From Cnuibacter physcomitrellae (GTDB taxonomy: Bacteria > Actinomycetota > Actinomycetes > Actinomycetales > Microbacteriaceae): 64,000 nt of DNA. The translations under genes and the position numbers were made by a program. A model generated the notes under the pieces. The model searched no databases. It was not told the DNA's origin and saw only the letters and a list, made by a program, of their open reading frames with translations. Positions 18,403 to 27,087 of the stretch are shown piece after piece. The number at the start of each line of letters is the position of its first letter. Positions within the stretch are counted from its first letter, which is position 1. The DNA is taken from positions 870,214 to 934,213 of the forward strand of contig NZ_BMHD01000001.1 in NCBI RefSeq assembly GCF_014640535.1, read 5' to 3'.

Positions 18403-18780
18403 TCAGCGTCCGATCAGGGCGGCGTACTCGGCCGCCGTCAGGAGCGCGGGCTGCTCGGCGAAGCGCACCTTGAGCAGCCAGCCCGCGCCGTAGGGATCGC
18501 CGTTCACGGTCTCGGGCGCGGCCTCGGCGTCGGCGTTCTTCTCGAGCACGGTCCCGTCCAGGGGCGAGAAGAGCTCGCCGACGGACTTGGTGGACTCGAT
18601 CTCGCCGACCACGGCGCCGGAGCTCACGTCAGCTCCCTCGTCCGGGAGGTCGAGGTAGACGATGTCGCCGAGCTGCTGCGCGGCGTAGTCGGTGATCCCG
18701 ATCGTGGCGGTGTCGCCGTCGATGCGGACCCACTCGTGCTCGGCGGTGTAGCCCAGGTCGTCGGGGAGTGCGTCGGTCAT
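18403..18780 (-). CDS. gcvH: glycine cleavage system H protein
   Basis: A 125-residue lipoyl carrier protein. The lipoylated lysine is K65 in ESTKSVGE, and the C-terminal helix ends in AALIGR. It shuttles the aminomethyl group from GcvP to GcvT and electrons to lipoamide dehydrogenase. The ATG lies 1 bp after the gcvT stop, so translation is probably coupled. Confidence 0.96.
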   Translation of the reverse strand: MTDALPDDLGYTAEHEWVRIDGDTATIGITDYAAQQLGDIVYLDLPDEGADVSSGAVVGEIESTKSVGELFSPLDGTVLEKNADAEAAPETVNGDPYGAGWLLKVRFAEQPALLTAAEYAALIGR

Positions 18781-18781
18781 G

Positions 18782-19903
18782 TCAGTCCTTCTTCCGGCGG
18801 TAGAACGGGAGGGAGACGACCGTGACGGGGAGGCGGCTCCCCCTCAGGTCGACGTACAGGGTGGTGTCGGAGGCGGCGGACGCGGGGTCGACGTACGCCA
18901 TGGCGATGGGGTGGCCGAGGGTCGGCGAGAGCGCGCCGCTCGTGATCTCGCCGATCGGATCCGTCGCGGACTCGTCGGGGAAGACCGCGTATCCCGCCCG
19001 GGGTGCTCGGCGCCCCTCCCCGACGAGACCGACCAGGCGGCGCTCATCCGGACCGAGGGGAGAGCGGGCGGCCTCGGCGCCCGGAGCCGTCGAGCTCGCG
19101 GCGACGACCCGCGCCAGGGCGGCCTGAGGCGGTCGGATGGAGGTGCCGAGCTCGTGCCCGTAGAGCGGCATGCCCGCCTCGAGGCGGAGCGTGTCGCGAG
19201 CGGCGAGGCCTGCGGCGACCAGCCCGAGGGGCTCTCCCGCATCGCGAAGAGCACGCCACAGCGCGGCGGCCTCGCTCGCGGGGATCGAGATCTCGAACCC
19301 GTCCTCGCCCGTGTAGCCCGTGCGGGCGAGGAGCACCGGTGTCGCGCCGAACGAGCCGGCGGCGATGCGGTAGTAGCCCAGGGAGCCGAGGTCGTCGACC
19401 TCGAGGCCCTGGGTCTCCGCGAGCACCTGCGCGGCTTGGGGCCCCTGGACGGCGATGAGGGCGCGGTCGTCCAGGTCGGTGACGATCACGTCGAGCCCCT
19501 CGACGCGCTCTCGGACGGAGCGGACGACGACGTCGTGGTTCGCGGCGTTGGCGATGACGAGCACCTCGTCGTCGGCGAGCCGGTAGACGACGACGTCGTC
19601 GAGGACGCCCCCGTCGTCGTCGAGCAGGAGGGAGTACTTCGCCCGGCCGGCCTCGAGGTCCTGGACGCGAGAGACGAGGGCGTGGTCCGCCGCCTCCGCC
19701 GCGGCCGGACCGGTCAGGGTGAACTGCGCCATGTGCGACAGGTCGAACAGGCCCGCCGCCTCACGGACGGCCCGGTGCTCGGCGAGGTCGCTGTCGAAGC
19801 GGACCGGCATCGACCAGCCGGCGAAGTCGACGAAGGAGGCGCCCGCCGCCTCGTGCTCGGCCTGGAGCGGGGAGGGTCGGGAGGGGGACGATTCGGGGGG
19901 CAT
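18782..19903 (-). CDS. gcvT: aminomethyltransferase, T protein
   Basis: A 373-residue tetrahydrofolate-dependent aminomethyltransferase of the glycine cleavage system. Family hallmarks include [13 protein letters not shown] near the N-terminus, LFDLSHMAQ, and [13 protein letters not shown]. The frame stays open to 20014, but that extension runs through the second glycine aptamer. The ATG at 19903 is therefore chosen; it is preceded by GGAGAG and gives a normal family length. Expression should be controlled by the tandem glycine riboswitch upstream. Confidence 0.94.
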   Translation of the reverse strand: MPPESSPSRPSPLQAEHEAAGASFVDFAGWSMPVRFDSDLAEHRAVREAAGLFDLSHMAQFTLTGPAAAEAADHALVSRVQDLEAGRAKYSLLLDDDGGVLDDVVVYRLADDEVLVIANAANHDVVVRSVRERVEGLDVIVTDLDDRALIAVQGPQAAQVLAETQGLEVDDLGSLGYYRIAAGSFGATPVLLARTGYTGEDGFEISIPASEAAALWRALRDAGEPLGLVAAGLAARDTLRLEAGMPLYGHELGTSIRPPQAALARVVAASSTAPGAEAARSPLGPDERRLVGLVGEGRRAPRAGYAVFPDESATDPIGEITSGALSPTLGHPIAMAYVDPASAASDTTLYVDLRGSRLPVTVVSLPFYRRKKD

Positions 19904-19910
19904 GAGCTCT

Positions 19911-19950
19911 CCAGCGTGCGCGGAGCACGACGCCGACGGCGTCGCGCTGG
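19911..19950 (-). promoter_or_regulatory. candidate expression platform (anti-Shine-Dalgarno hairpin)
   Basis: CCAGCG (19945-19950) can pair with CGCTGG (19911-19916), whose last bases overlap the GGAGAG ribosome site of gcvT. Inside it a 7-bp stem (19928-19934 with 19938-19944) stacks on the outer stem. This suggests riboswitch control at translation initiation; no T-tract terminator is visible. Confidence 0.45.
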
Positions 19951-19960
19951 TGGCGAAGAA

Positions 19961-20142
19961 CTCCCCCTCTGTCATCGGGCCTGAGAGCTTCACCGCGTGA
20001 GCGGCTTTCACCATCGGCGAGCCCGCATCGGTGCGCGGACTGCTTTCCAGAGCGGCCTGGTCACAGCGGTACGAGGACCTGAGAGATTATCGGGGAGGAT
20101 TGCTCCTTCGGTGCCGGCTCGAGCCGGCTCTCCCGCTGTGAC
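19961..20142 (-). promoter_or_regulatory. tandem glycine riboswitch
   Basis: Two consecutive glycine-aptamer-like segments precede gcvT. The first (20060-20142) has a perfect 10-bp closing stem (GTCACAGCGG / CCGCTGTGAC) and the family motifs GGGAGAG, CCGAAGGAGCAA and ATCTCTCAGG. The second (about 19966-20056) has the CTCTGGAAAG start, GCACCGATGG, a GCTCTCAGGCCCGATGACAGAGG end and a CTCTG/CAGAG closing stem. Glycine binding is known to switch on gcv genes in many bacteria. Confidence 0.93.
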
Positions 20143-20172
20143 GTGTGGGCCCGTTGTTCGATTGTGGTTGCG

Positions 20173-20202
20173 AGTCTAGCCGGGTCGGGCCTCGGCGGTC
20201 GA
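20173..20202 (-). promoter_or_regulatory. gcv operon promoter
   Basis: TCGACC (20197-20202) and TAGACT (20173-20178) are spaced by 18 bp on the minus strand. The -10 box overlaps the stop codon of the TPR-protein gene. Transcription would start near 20166, about 24 bases before the first aptamer. Confidence 0.45.
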
Positions 20203-23082
20203 GGGCTCGCCGGAGGCCGCGGCCTCGCGGCCGTCGAGCCGCGCGAGCTCCTGCTCGGCGGCGCGCCCGTCCGGCCCCGGCGCCGCCGCCGCGAGCGCCA
20301 GCTCCGCGCGTGCCTCCTCGGGCCTGCCGACGAGCATCAGCATCCGGCCGGCGAAGAGCCGGAGTCGCGCCGAGCAGGCGGGTTCGCCGATCCGGGTGAA
20401 CTCGTCGGCGGACACCCGTGCCGCTTCGATCGCCGCGTCCTCGTCGCCCAGGTCGTCGAGCACGCGGGCTCTGGCCTCGAGGGTGCGGGCCCGGAGCGCT
20501 CGGTCCGTCACCGCGGCGCGGACGGTCGCGACCGCGTCGATCTCCTGCAGGGCGTGCCTGTCACCGAGTGCCGCGAGCGCCCGTGCCGCACGCAGCCGCA
20601 GCTCGACGAGCTCGTCGGGGTCGCCGAGCCGGATCGCCGACGCCCGTGCCGCATCGAGGAGGTCGACGGCCTCCTCGCTCCCCTGGTCGGCGAGCAGCTC
20701 GCCGAGGGTCAGCTCCAGCTCGAGGCGGCGGCGGCGCATCCGTTCTCGTTCGACCGGGGAGGGACCGGCCGCAGTGGCGGTCGCATCGGCGATCGCGGAG
20801 GCGAACGCGTCCGTGTCCGCGTCCGTACCCGCGTTCGCGGAGGTGGCGTCCGTTGCGTCGTCGACGGCGGCGAAGTGCTCGAGGGCGACACTCCAGGCAC
20901 AGTAGGCGGCTGCGTCGTCATCGTCGTCGCGGCACGCCCGGCCCAGGAGCCAGAGGACCTCCGCCGTGCTCGGACCGTGCTCGCTGCGTGCGGCGTGCTC
21001 CAGCACCCCCTCGAGCTCCGCGCGGGCCTCGTCGCCCCGCCCCGCGAGCACGAGAGCGGAGGCCAGCTCGAAGCGGGCCGCCAGGGCGTCCGGCCGGCCG
21101 ATCGTCACGGCGATCCGCGCGGCCGTCCTCCGCGCCTCGACCGCACCGTCGAGCTGGCCCGCGTCCGTCAGGAGGGCGGCCAGGAGCCCGCAGGTGTCGA
21201 TCATGCCGTCGTGGTCCCCGAGCTCCGTGTGGACCGCGAGCGCCCGGTCGGCCTCCGCCACCCCGTCGTCCGCTGAGCCCAGCGCGAGATGGGCGTGCGA
21301 GCGGTGCAGGTGGGCGGCGGCCCGGATCCCGCGGTCTATCCGCTCGACGAGCACGTCGCCGAGAAGGGTGAGGGCACCCCGGTGGTCCCCTGCGGCACCC
21401 CTCGCGCGGGCACGCAGCAGCAGCGCTCTCGCCCGCAGCTGCTGAGAGGGGTGCGCCGTCGACGCCCTCGTGACCGCCTCGCCCAGGAGCCGGTCTGCCT
21501 CGCGCCACCGCCCCCTCTTCAGCTCCACGCCCCCGTACGCGAGGAGGAGGCGCGCCAGGACGGGGTCTGCGAGACCGAGACCGCGGGAGCGCTCGAGGGA
21601 GTCGGCGAAGCGCTGGAGCGCATCCGGGGCATCACCGCCGAACAGGAGCAGCCCGAGCTGCAGGTCGAGCTCCGCCTCATCGTCGAGGTCGTCGACGACG
21701 AGGCACTCGAGTCGACGCTCCAGTTCCTCCTCTGCCGCCCGCAGCGCGCCCTGGTCGACCAGGAGCCTCACCCTGAGCTCGAGCAGGGTCGCCCGCTCGT
21801 CGCGGTCGGCGCACAGCAGTCCCTCGTCGATGAGCCGGCGGGCCTCATCGGCCCGTCCCGCGGATGCGTGCTCACGTGCGGCGGTCAGCGAGGCCAGCGT
21901 GTCGGGCAGCACGTCCTCGTCCCGGCGGGCAGCGCCGGATCCCCTGGGCAGTGCCGCACGGGTCGCGATGACCGTACGCGGTCCGTGTCCGGTCGCTCGA
22001 TCGCGTTCGACCCGCGCCACGCTCGCGGTCACCCCGTCGCGAGAGTCGAAACGCCCGGCGAGATCACGGGCTCGTGCCCAGACCGCCCGCCCGAGCGTGG
22101 CGGTCGTCCAGGCGCCCACGCGGGGGCCGATCAGCGCCGAGAACGCGGGATGCTCGGCGAACGGCACGGCGGCGGAACCTCGCCCCGCGCGGGTGAGCGC
22201 GTCGAGCAGCCCGCCCAGGCCGACGAGGAGGTCGACGACCTGCTCCGTCGACCGCTCGTGCCGGGCCAGTCGCTGCACCGCCGAGACGGCGAGCGCGAGG
22301 CCGTCCTCGAGGTCCGAGACGACGGCGCTCAGGCCGATCCGAGCTCCCAGGATCGACAGGCCGCCGGTCGTCGACGATCGGCCGAGCTCGTCGGACAGCT
22401 GCAACGCGGTGGTCGTCCTCCCCTGACGCACCAGCGGGAGCAGCAGGGCCGCGGCGGCAGCCTCGGGTTCGGTCGGGCAGCCGTCGTCGTCCAGCCGGAG
22501 CGCCTCGAGCTCGGCGACGGCAGCTGCCTCCCGGCCCGCGACGAGGTGACGACGCAGCTCCACGGCGTGCGCGCATCCTCGGCAGCAGACCCCCGGTCGG
22601 CCCTCGACCGAGCGGAGGAAGCGTTCACGAGCCGCTCCGTCGCCTCCGCCGGAGCGGAGCGACCACTCGTAGCGGGCCAGGAAGCACGGGGCGAGGTCGG
22701 CACCGGCCGCCGAGTAGACGTCGACCATCTCGTCGAGGGTGCGCTGGATCGTCGCCGCGCTGACACGGTGGCTCGCCGCGAGGGCTCTCGTGATCGTCGC
22801 GTAATCCCAGAGCAGGTCGAGCTCGTCGACGCTCGTGGGGAAGCACAGTGGATCGGCGCGATGGAGCGTGAGGCACCGCCCGAAGCTCTCGAGACGGAGG
22901 CTGTCGTCGCGGGCGAGCATCGCCCAGCTCGAGAGGCGGAGCTCGGCGGCGTAGATCAGCTCGTCGTCGCCGAGCGAGTGCGCCAGTCCGCGGGCGCTCT
23001 GCAGCACCTCGAGCTCGAACGCGCCGTGGGTGAGGCGATCCGACTGGTTCAGCAGACGTCGGATGTGGTGGGTCGGCTGCAT
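20176..23082 (-). CDS. large tetratricopeptide-repeat protein
   Basis: A 968-residue, almost entirely helical protein with many TPR-like helix pairs rich in Ala, Leu, Arg and Glu across about 1-960. No enzymatic domain, DNA-binding domain, signal peptide or membrane segment is visible. A cysteine cluster (GVCCRGCAH, about residue 170) followed by an LLLPLVRQGR stretch recalls a family of actinobacterial TPR proteins with a CxGC element; this is from memory. The frame continues upstream, but the ATG at 23082 overlaps the preceding stop as TGATG and is chosen. It is probably a cytosolic scaffold acting with the coupled membrane protein. Confidence 0.75.
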   Translation of the reverse strand: MQPTHHIRRLLNQSDRLTHGAFELEVLQSARGLAHSLGDDELIYAAELRLSSWAMLARDDSLRLESFGRCLTLHRADPLCFPTSVDELDLLWDYATITRALAASHRVSAATIQRTLDEMVDVYSAAGADLAPCFLARYEWSLRSGGGDGAARERFLRSVEGRPGVCCRGCAHAVELRRHLVAGREAAAVAELEALRLDDDGCPTEPEAAAAALLLPLVRQGRTTTALQLSDELGRSSTTGGLSILGARIGLSAVVSDLEDGLALAVSAVQRLARHERSTEQVVDLLVGLGGLLDALTRAGRGSAAVPFAEHPAFSALIGPRVGAWTTATLGRAVWARARDLAGRFDSRDGVTASVARVERDRATGHGPRTVIATRAALPRGSGAARRDEDVLPDTLASLTAAREHASAGRADEARRLIDEGLLCADRDERATLLELRVRLLVDQGALRAAEEELERRLECLVVDDLDDEAELDLQLGLLLFGGDAPDALQRFADSLERSRGLGLADPVLARLLLAYGGVELKRGRWREADRLLGEAVTRASTAHPSQQLRARALLLRARARGAAGDHRGALTLLGDVLVERIDRGIRAAAHLHRSHAHLALGSADDGVAEADRALAVHTELGDHDGMIDTCGLLAALLTDAGQLDGAVEARRTAARIAVTIGRPDALAARFELASALVLAGRGDEARAELEGVLEHAARSEHGPSTAEVLWLLGRACRDDDDDAAAYCAWSVALEHFAAVDDATDATSANAGTDADTDAFASAIADATATAAGPSPVERERMRRRRLELELTLGELLADQGSEEAVDLLDAARASAIRLGDPDELVELRLRAARALAALGDRHALQEIDAVATVRAAVTDRALRARTLEARARVLDDLGDEDAAIEAARVSADEFTRIGEPACSARLRLFAGRMLMLVGRPEEARAELALAAAAPGPDGRAAEQELARLDGREAAASGEPSTAEARPG

Positions 23083-24878
23083 CAGTAGGGCAGGCGCCCC
23101 AGAGCCTGGCCGGGTGTCCAGTGCGAGACCGGGCGGGGATCCGAGGGGCGCGGCGTCGGCGCGGTCGGCGCCGGAGTCGGTGCGCGTGTGGATGTCGGTG
23201 CGCCCGGCCTGGTCCTCTCGCTCGTCGCGCGGACGGTGACGTCGGCGCGGCTCGGCGGGACGGCGGCCTGCCTGACCCGGCGGGCGCCCTCCTCGGCCTC
23301 GGCCTCGCCCTCGGCACTCTTCGCCGCGGGAGCCATGCGGGCGAGGACCGCCCCGACCAGTCGCTCCAGCGGGCCATCGCCGAGTGCTGTCCGCCACAGG
23401 ACGCAGAGCACCGCGGTCGACAGCGCTGTGATCGCCAGCGGCAACCAGGCCAGCGGCGGGAGTGCCTCATCGACGATCGCGGGCACTCGTGCCAGCACGA
23501 TCACCCCAGCCACCACGGTGGCGGACAGCGCCAGGCTCCCCACAGCGCTGAGGGGCAGCAGCGCGGCCCGCAGCAGGTTCTGAGCGAGGAGCAGGAGCGC
23601 GGTCACGGCGACGGCGACGCCGAGCGACGTCGCCAGCACGGCGACCGACGACCGATCCGGCGCGGCGACGGGAGTGACTGCCCACGAGGGGACGGACTCC
23701 AGGCCCGGCAGCATCAGAAGGGCCGCGAACCCGCCGACGGCGAGAACGGCACCGGCGAGCGCCACGAGCGCACGACGTGCTGGGCCGCCCGTGATCGCTC
23801 CAGCCAGTGCCGCTCCGACGAACGCAGCGACGACGGCCATCGCGAGAGACGCTCCCTGCGACGCGCTCCATCCCGTGACGGCGCCGACCGCCCGCAGGGC
23901 GGAGGAGGCGTCTCCTGCGCGGGGAAGGACGAAGGCCGTCACCGCGGAGATCGCCGGCGCCAGGAGGAGCACCATGAATCCGAGCGGCACGAGCAGCCGC
24001 GATCGGAGAGGTGCGAGCAAGATGGCGAGCGGGGACAGCACGGCGGCCAGGAGGACCTCCACCCCGCCGGGCGCGTCGAGTGCGAGGAGCGCTGCAGCGA
24101 GCGGAAGGAGCAGCAACGACCGCGTGAGGCGTCGCAGCCGACGGCGCGACAGCTCCGTCGGCGAACCGTCACCCTCACGGAGCGCGACGACCGAGGCGGC
24201 GGCCGAGACGAGCAGGACGCCGCTGAGTCCGATCCGAGAGCACCAGTCGGCGGCCGTGATCCCCGTGACGACGAGCGTCGACGAGGAGGGGACGAGCGCA
24301 GGGACGAGCAGCGCGAGGAGGAAGACGGCGCGGGCTGCCTCGAGGCCCACTGCCCTGCCGGGCCGGCCGAACAGCCTGACCGCCGTGGCCGAGGGAGTCG
24401 GATCGCGGTCGGAGGTGGGTCGGCCGGCGGCGGGATGGCCTGCGGCCGGATCCTCGGCGGCGGCAACCGGCTCGGGTGCCAGGGGCCACCGGCTGCTCTC
24501 CCCCGCCGGCGCCGCGGGGAAGGGCGGAAGCGACAGAACCGGCTCGGGGCCGAGCGGCCACGCGGGCTCGGCGACGGCGTCGGAGTCCTGCAGAGGCTGC
24601 GAGGCCGTGTCCGGCGCGGTCGCCGTGTGGGCGGGACCCGTCGCCCCGGCCGTCGGCGTCCGCGCGGCTCCCTCGGACGATCGCCTGCGTCTCGGGCCGC
24701 GGACCGCGGCGACGCCCACCTGATAGCCCTGCTCGGCGTGGAGCTGGGCGCGTCGCCGTCGGGACGTCCGTACTGCACGGGCTGTGACGAGCCCGATCAC
24801 GGCGACGATCACCAGCCCCGACGCGACTCCGATCAGCGTGGGGACGCTGAGCGTGATCGCGCCATCGAGTCCTGCCAT
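23082..24878 (-). CDS. polytopic membrane protein of unknown function
   Basis: A 598-residue protein. One N-terminal helix (about 12-34) is followed by a long Ala/Pro/Thr-rich cytoplasmic linker (about 55-165), then roughly ten to twelve hydrophobic segments (about 180-500) and a Pro/Thr/Arg-rich tail. I do not recognise the family. The ATG has an AAGGAG site 6 nt upstream. Its stop codon shares one base with the start of the TPR gene (TGATG), so the two products are made together and may form a membrane-bound complex. It is the first gene of the unit controlled from 24908-24936. Confidence 0.7.
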   Translation of the reverse strand: MAGLDGAITLSVPTLIGVASGLVIVAVIGLVTARAVRTSRRRRAQLHAEQGYQVGVAAVRGPRRRRSSEGAARTPTAGATGPAHTATAPDTASQPLQDSDAVAEPAWPLGPEPVLSLPPFPAAPAGESSRWPLAPEPVAAAEDPAAGHPAAGRPTSDRDPTPSATAVRLFGRPGRAVGLEAARAVFLLALLVPALVPSSSTLVVTGITAADWCSRIGLSGVLLVSAAASVVALREGDGSPTELSRRRLRRLTRSLLLLPLAAALLALDAPGGVEVLLAAVLSPLAILLAPLRSRLLVPLGFMVLLLAPAISAVTAFVLPRAGDASSALRAVGAVTGWSASQGASLAMAVVAAFVGAALAGAITGGPARRALVALAGAVLAVGGFAALLMLPGLESVPSWAVTPVAAPDRSSVAVLATSLGVAVAVTALLLLAQNLLRAALLPLSAVGSLALSATVVAGVIVLARVPAIVDEALPPLAWLPLAITALSTAVLCVLWRTALGDGPLERLVGAVLARMAPAAKSAEGEAEAEEGARRVRQAAVPPSRADVTVRATSERTRPGAPTSTRAPTPAPTAPTPRPSDPRPVSHWTPGQALGRLPY

Positions 24879-24907
24879 GCTAGCTCCTTCTCGCGGTGCG
24901 AGTACGG

Positions 24908-24936
24908 AGCCTATTCACTTCTCGGCAGAAAGTGAA
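24908..24936 (-). promoter_or_regulatory. promoter with overlapping inverted repeat
   Basis: TTCACT (24931-24936) and TAGGCT (24908-24913) are separated by 17 bp. An inverted repeat with perfect 7-bp arms, TTCACTT and AAGTGAA, 9 bp apart (24914-24936), covers the -35 box and spacer. This is typical of a repressor operator. The regulator is not identifiable in the window. Confidence 0.55.
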
Positions 24937-24954
24937 GCATCCTCGTGTAAGGGC

Positions 24955-25101
24955 TCAGGGGCCGCCGAGCTCGGCATCCTCCGAGAAGTCGGACTCCTCC
25001 TCCATGACGCCCACCTCGTCGTCGCCGGAATCGGTTCCGGTGCCGATCTCGTCCCACACGGTCGGCTGATCCTCGGGTGCTCCACGATCGATGCTGCTCA
25101 T
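24955..25101 (-). CDS. small acidic protein
   Basis: A 48-residue protein very rich in Asp, Glu and Gly (MSSIDRGAPEDQPTVWDE at the start, EDAELGGP at the end) with no membrane segment. The ATG is preceded by GTGAGGGG, and a -10-like TACGGT lies 7 nt upstream, so it has its own expression signals. I do not recognise a family. It sits between the membrane/TPR promoter and a pair of related membrane-protein genes on the same strand. Confidence 0.5.
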   Translation of the reverse strand: MSSIDRGAPEDQPTVWDEIGTGTDSGDDEVGVMEEESDFSEDAELGGP

Positions 25102-25150
25102 GCCCCTCACCGTACGTCGGCCCGCCCCCGCGCGCTCGCTCCTGGCCGGA

Positions 25151-26275
25151 TCAGCCCGCGAGTCGGACCACCCAGAACGCGACCGCGACACCCGTGAAGG
25201 CGATGGAGAGCACCAGCGTCAGCACGGGCACCCGCGCTCGGAGTCGACGCCCCGCGTCGGCCACCTCGGTCGGACGCTCGCGGAGCGCGGGAGTGGCACC
25301 GAGACCGTCGGCCGTCCCCTGCGCCGACGGGTACCCACCGCCGCGCACCGTCGCGGACACGCGATCGTCGGAGTAGGCGGCGGTCTGCTTCGCGGTCTTC
25401 GGCCACAGCGCCGCCACCAGCGCCTCGATCCGGCTCCACTCGTGCGGGTCGTCGAGCCGGAGACCATCGCCGACGTAGACGAACAGGAGGTCGTCGACGA
25501 TCTCGACGTCGACGTGGGAGGCGCTGTCGATGAAGGCCGCCATCACGTCCGGCGTGAAGACGTAGAGGGCGTGGCGCTCGTAGCCCGAGGGGCAGTAGAG
25601 CGTGAAGTACCGGTCGAAGTCGCCCTCCAGGCTGAGGATCTGGGAGCGGTTGAACCCGATCGGCAGGTTGGAGCCGAACAGGCCGTTGTTCGCACGGGCA
25701 TCCAGGAGGATGTGCGGAAGCCGTCGATCGAGCTGCAGCAGGAGGTAGCCACGCCGATGCACGCGTCGGTTCTTCTCGTTACCCGTCTCGAAGACGAACT
25801 CCCCCACCTCCACGACACGCTCGCCGCTGCGCCGGAGGACGTTCTCGAGTCGGCGACCACCACCCTGCTGGAACAGCACGCCCGGGTACACGCTGTCGTC
25901 GGTGGGTCGGAACTCGAATCCGTTCCGCTCGGCGAACACCGCGAGCCGGAGCCGTCTGCCCCAGGCCGCACGACGGCTGAGCACGAGCCAGACCCCGCCG
26001 CCGACGAGGATCGTGGCGCCCACGAGGAACGAGAGGCCCCGAAGCGACAGACCAGGGATCATCCCCGACGCGCTCACCGGGGCCAGGACGCCGTTCGCGA
26101 GGGCGCCGACCCCCACGACGAGGATGACGGCGATCGTCCGGAGCGGCCAGGGCGGGACGAACTCCGGAGCGTCCGCCTTCAGTCGAGCTCGAGATGACGC
26201 CCGCTCGTCAGCTGCAGGGGCCGCGGAGAGCGGCTCGAGGTCGAGGCCGCGCAGCGGGCTCTCAGCTGCGGACAC
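25151..26275 (-). CDS. two-pass N-terminal membrane protein, paralogue 1
   Basis: A 374-residue protein. Two hydrophobic segments (about 45-65 and 75-100) precede a soluble domain containing RLAVFAERNGFEF and YPGVLFQQG, and a final hydrophobic segment (about 345-370) ends the protein. No family is recognised. The GTG at 26275 is used because it overlaps the upstream stop by 14 nt. The segment around AERNGFEF...PGVLF matches the equivalent segment in the next gene upstream, so the two are diverged paralogues made by duplication. Confidence 0.65.
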   Translation of the reverse strand: MSAAESPLRGLDLEPLSAAPAADERASSRARLKADAPEFVPPWPLRTIAVILVVGVGALANGVLAPVSASGMIPGLSLRGLSFLVGATILVGGGVWLVLSRRAAWGRRLRLAVFAERNGFEFRPTDDSVYPGVLFQQGGGRRLENVLRRSGERVVEVGEFVFETGNEKNRRVHRRGYLLLQLDRRLPHILLDARANNGLFGSNLPIGFNRSQILSLEGDFDRYFTLYCPSGYERHALYVFTPDVMAAFIDSASHVDVEIVDDLLFVYVGDGLRLDDPHEWSRIEALVAALWPKTAKQTAAYSDDRVSATVRGGGYPSAQGTADGLGATPALRERPTEVADAGRRLRARVPVLTLVLSIAFTGVAVAFWVVRLAG

Positions 26276-27029
26276 GTCGCACCGCCTCGGCAAGCGCAGG
26301 CCAGGTCGCGGCCCGCTCGAGAGCGAACGGCTGCGGGGAGTAGACGAGCACGAACTCCCCCTCCGCCTCGACGTGGAGCGGATGCGGCAACTCCTCCACG
26401 CTCAGGGCAGGCAGTGCCCTCAGGGCGCGCGCCCCGCCGCCGGGCGGAGCCGGTGACGTGGCCGCCGTCATCCCCACAGCGACGGACGACCCCCACCTCT
26501 TCGCCGAGTCGGGATCGTGCACGAGGAGATAGCCCACGTCGATGCCGCCGCCCCCGTCGAGCGCCGAGGCCGTCGCACGGAAGCGACCGACCTCGAGGAA
26601 CAGCGGCGATCGGCGACGGAGGCGCACGACGGTGATCCGCCCCGTCCCCTCCCGGAACAGCACGCCCGGGGTGTCGGGGTCGGTGACGTCGCGCTCGATC
26701 TCAAGACCGTTCTCGGCCGCGAGGAGATCGAGCCGGAAGCCGTCCTCGGCGCTTCGTCGCCTCCGCTTGAGGCCGACCACCACCGAGTACACCACGAAGG
26801 CGAGGATGAGCGCGCCGACGATCGGCAGCAGCTCGAGGTCGGCACCGACGAGGTACACGCACACCACGACCAGCACGACGGCGGTCGCCGCGTACGAGCC
26901 CACGGTGACGAGCAGGCGCCTCGGCGCACCGGCAGGGGCGGGACGCCTCAGCCGCCGACGCTCCGCCGCGGGGATCGCGCGCGTGAGAGCATCGGTCGCG
27001 ATCACGAGGTCTCCGGACGAGGACTGCAT
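26262..27029 (-). CDS. two-pass N-terminal membrane protein, paralogue 2
   Basis: A 255-residue protein with two helices (about 40-60 and 65-85), a basic KRRRR loop and a soluble domain. RLDLLAAENGLEI followed by TPGVLFREG aligns with the downstream gene, with the same order and spacing. It lacks the C-terminal helix of its paralogue. The ATG is preceded at 6 nt by TAAGCT, consistent with a leaderless transcript. No function is proposed; the two proteins may form a hetero-oligomer at the membrane. Confidence 0.65.
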   Translation of the reverse strand: MQSSSGDLVIATDALTRAIPAAERRRLRRPAPAGAPRRLLVTVGSYAATAVVLVVVCVYLVGADLELLPIVGALILAFVVYSVVVGLKRRRRSAEDGFRLDLLAAENGLEIERDVTDPDTPGVLFREGTGRITVVRLRRRSPLFLEVGRFRATASALDGGGGIDVGYLLVHDPDSAKRWGSSVAVGMTAATSPAPPGGGARALRALPALSVEELPHPLHVEAEGEFVLVYSPQPFALERAATWPALAEAVRRVRS

Positions 27030-27087
27030 GGGATGAGCTTACCTCATCCTCGAGGAATCCTCGGTGAAGGTGGGATACGGTGGAGCG

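Noticed and set aside
15639-18473. 944-codon plus-strand open frame antisense to gcvP
   Set aside because: gcvP is unambiguous and the antisense frame is repetitive Arg/Val/Gly/His text with no family feature.
19904-20014. Longer gcvT start at 20014
   Set aside because: The extra residues are translated riboswitch aptamer sequence; the ATG at 19903 has a ribosome site and gives the family N-terminus.
21289-23088. Plus-strand open frames antisense to the TPR gene
   Set aside because: The TPR gene has consistent helical repeat content and a coupled start; the antisense frames have no motif.
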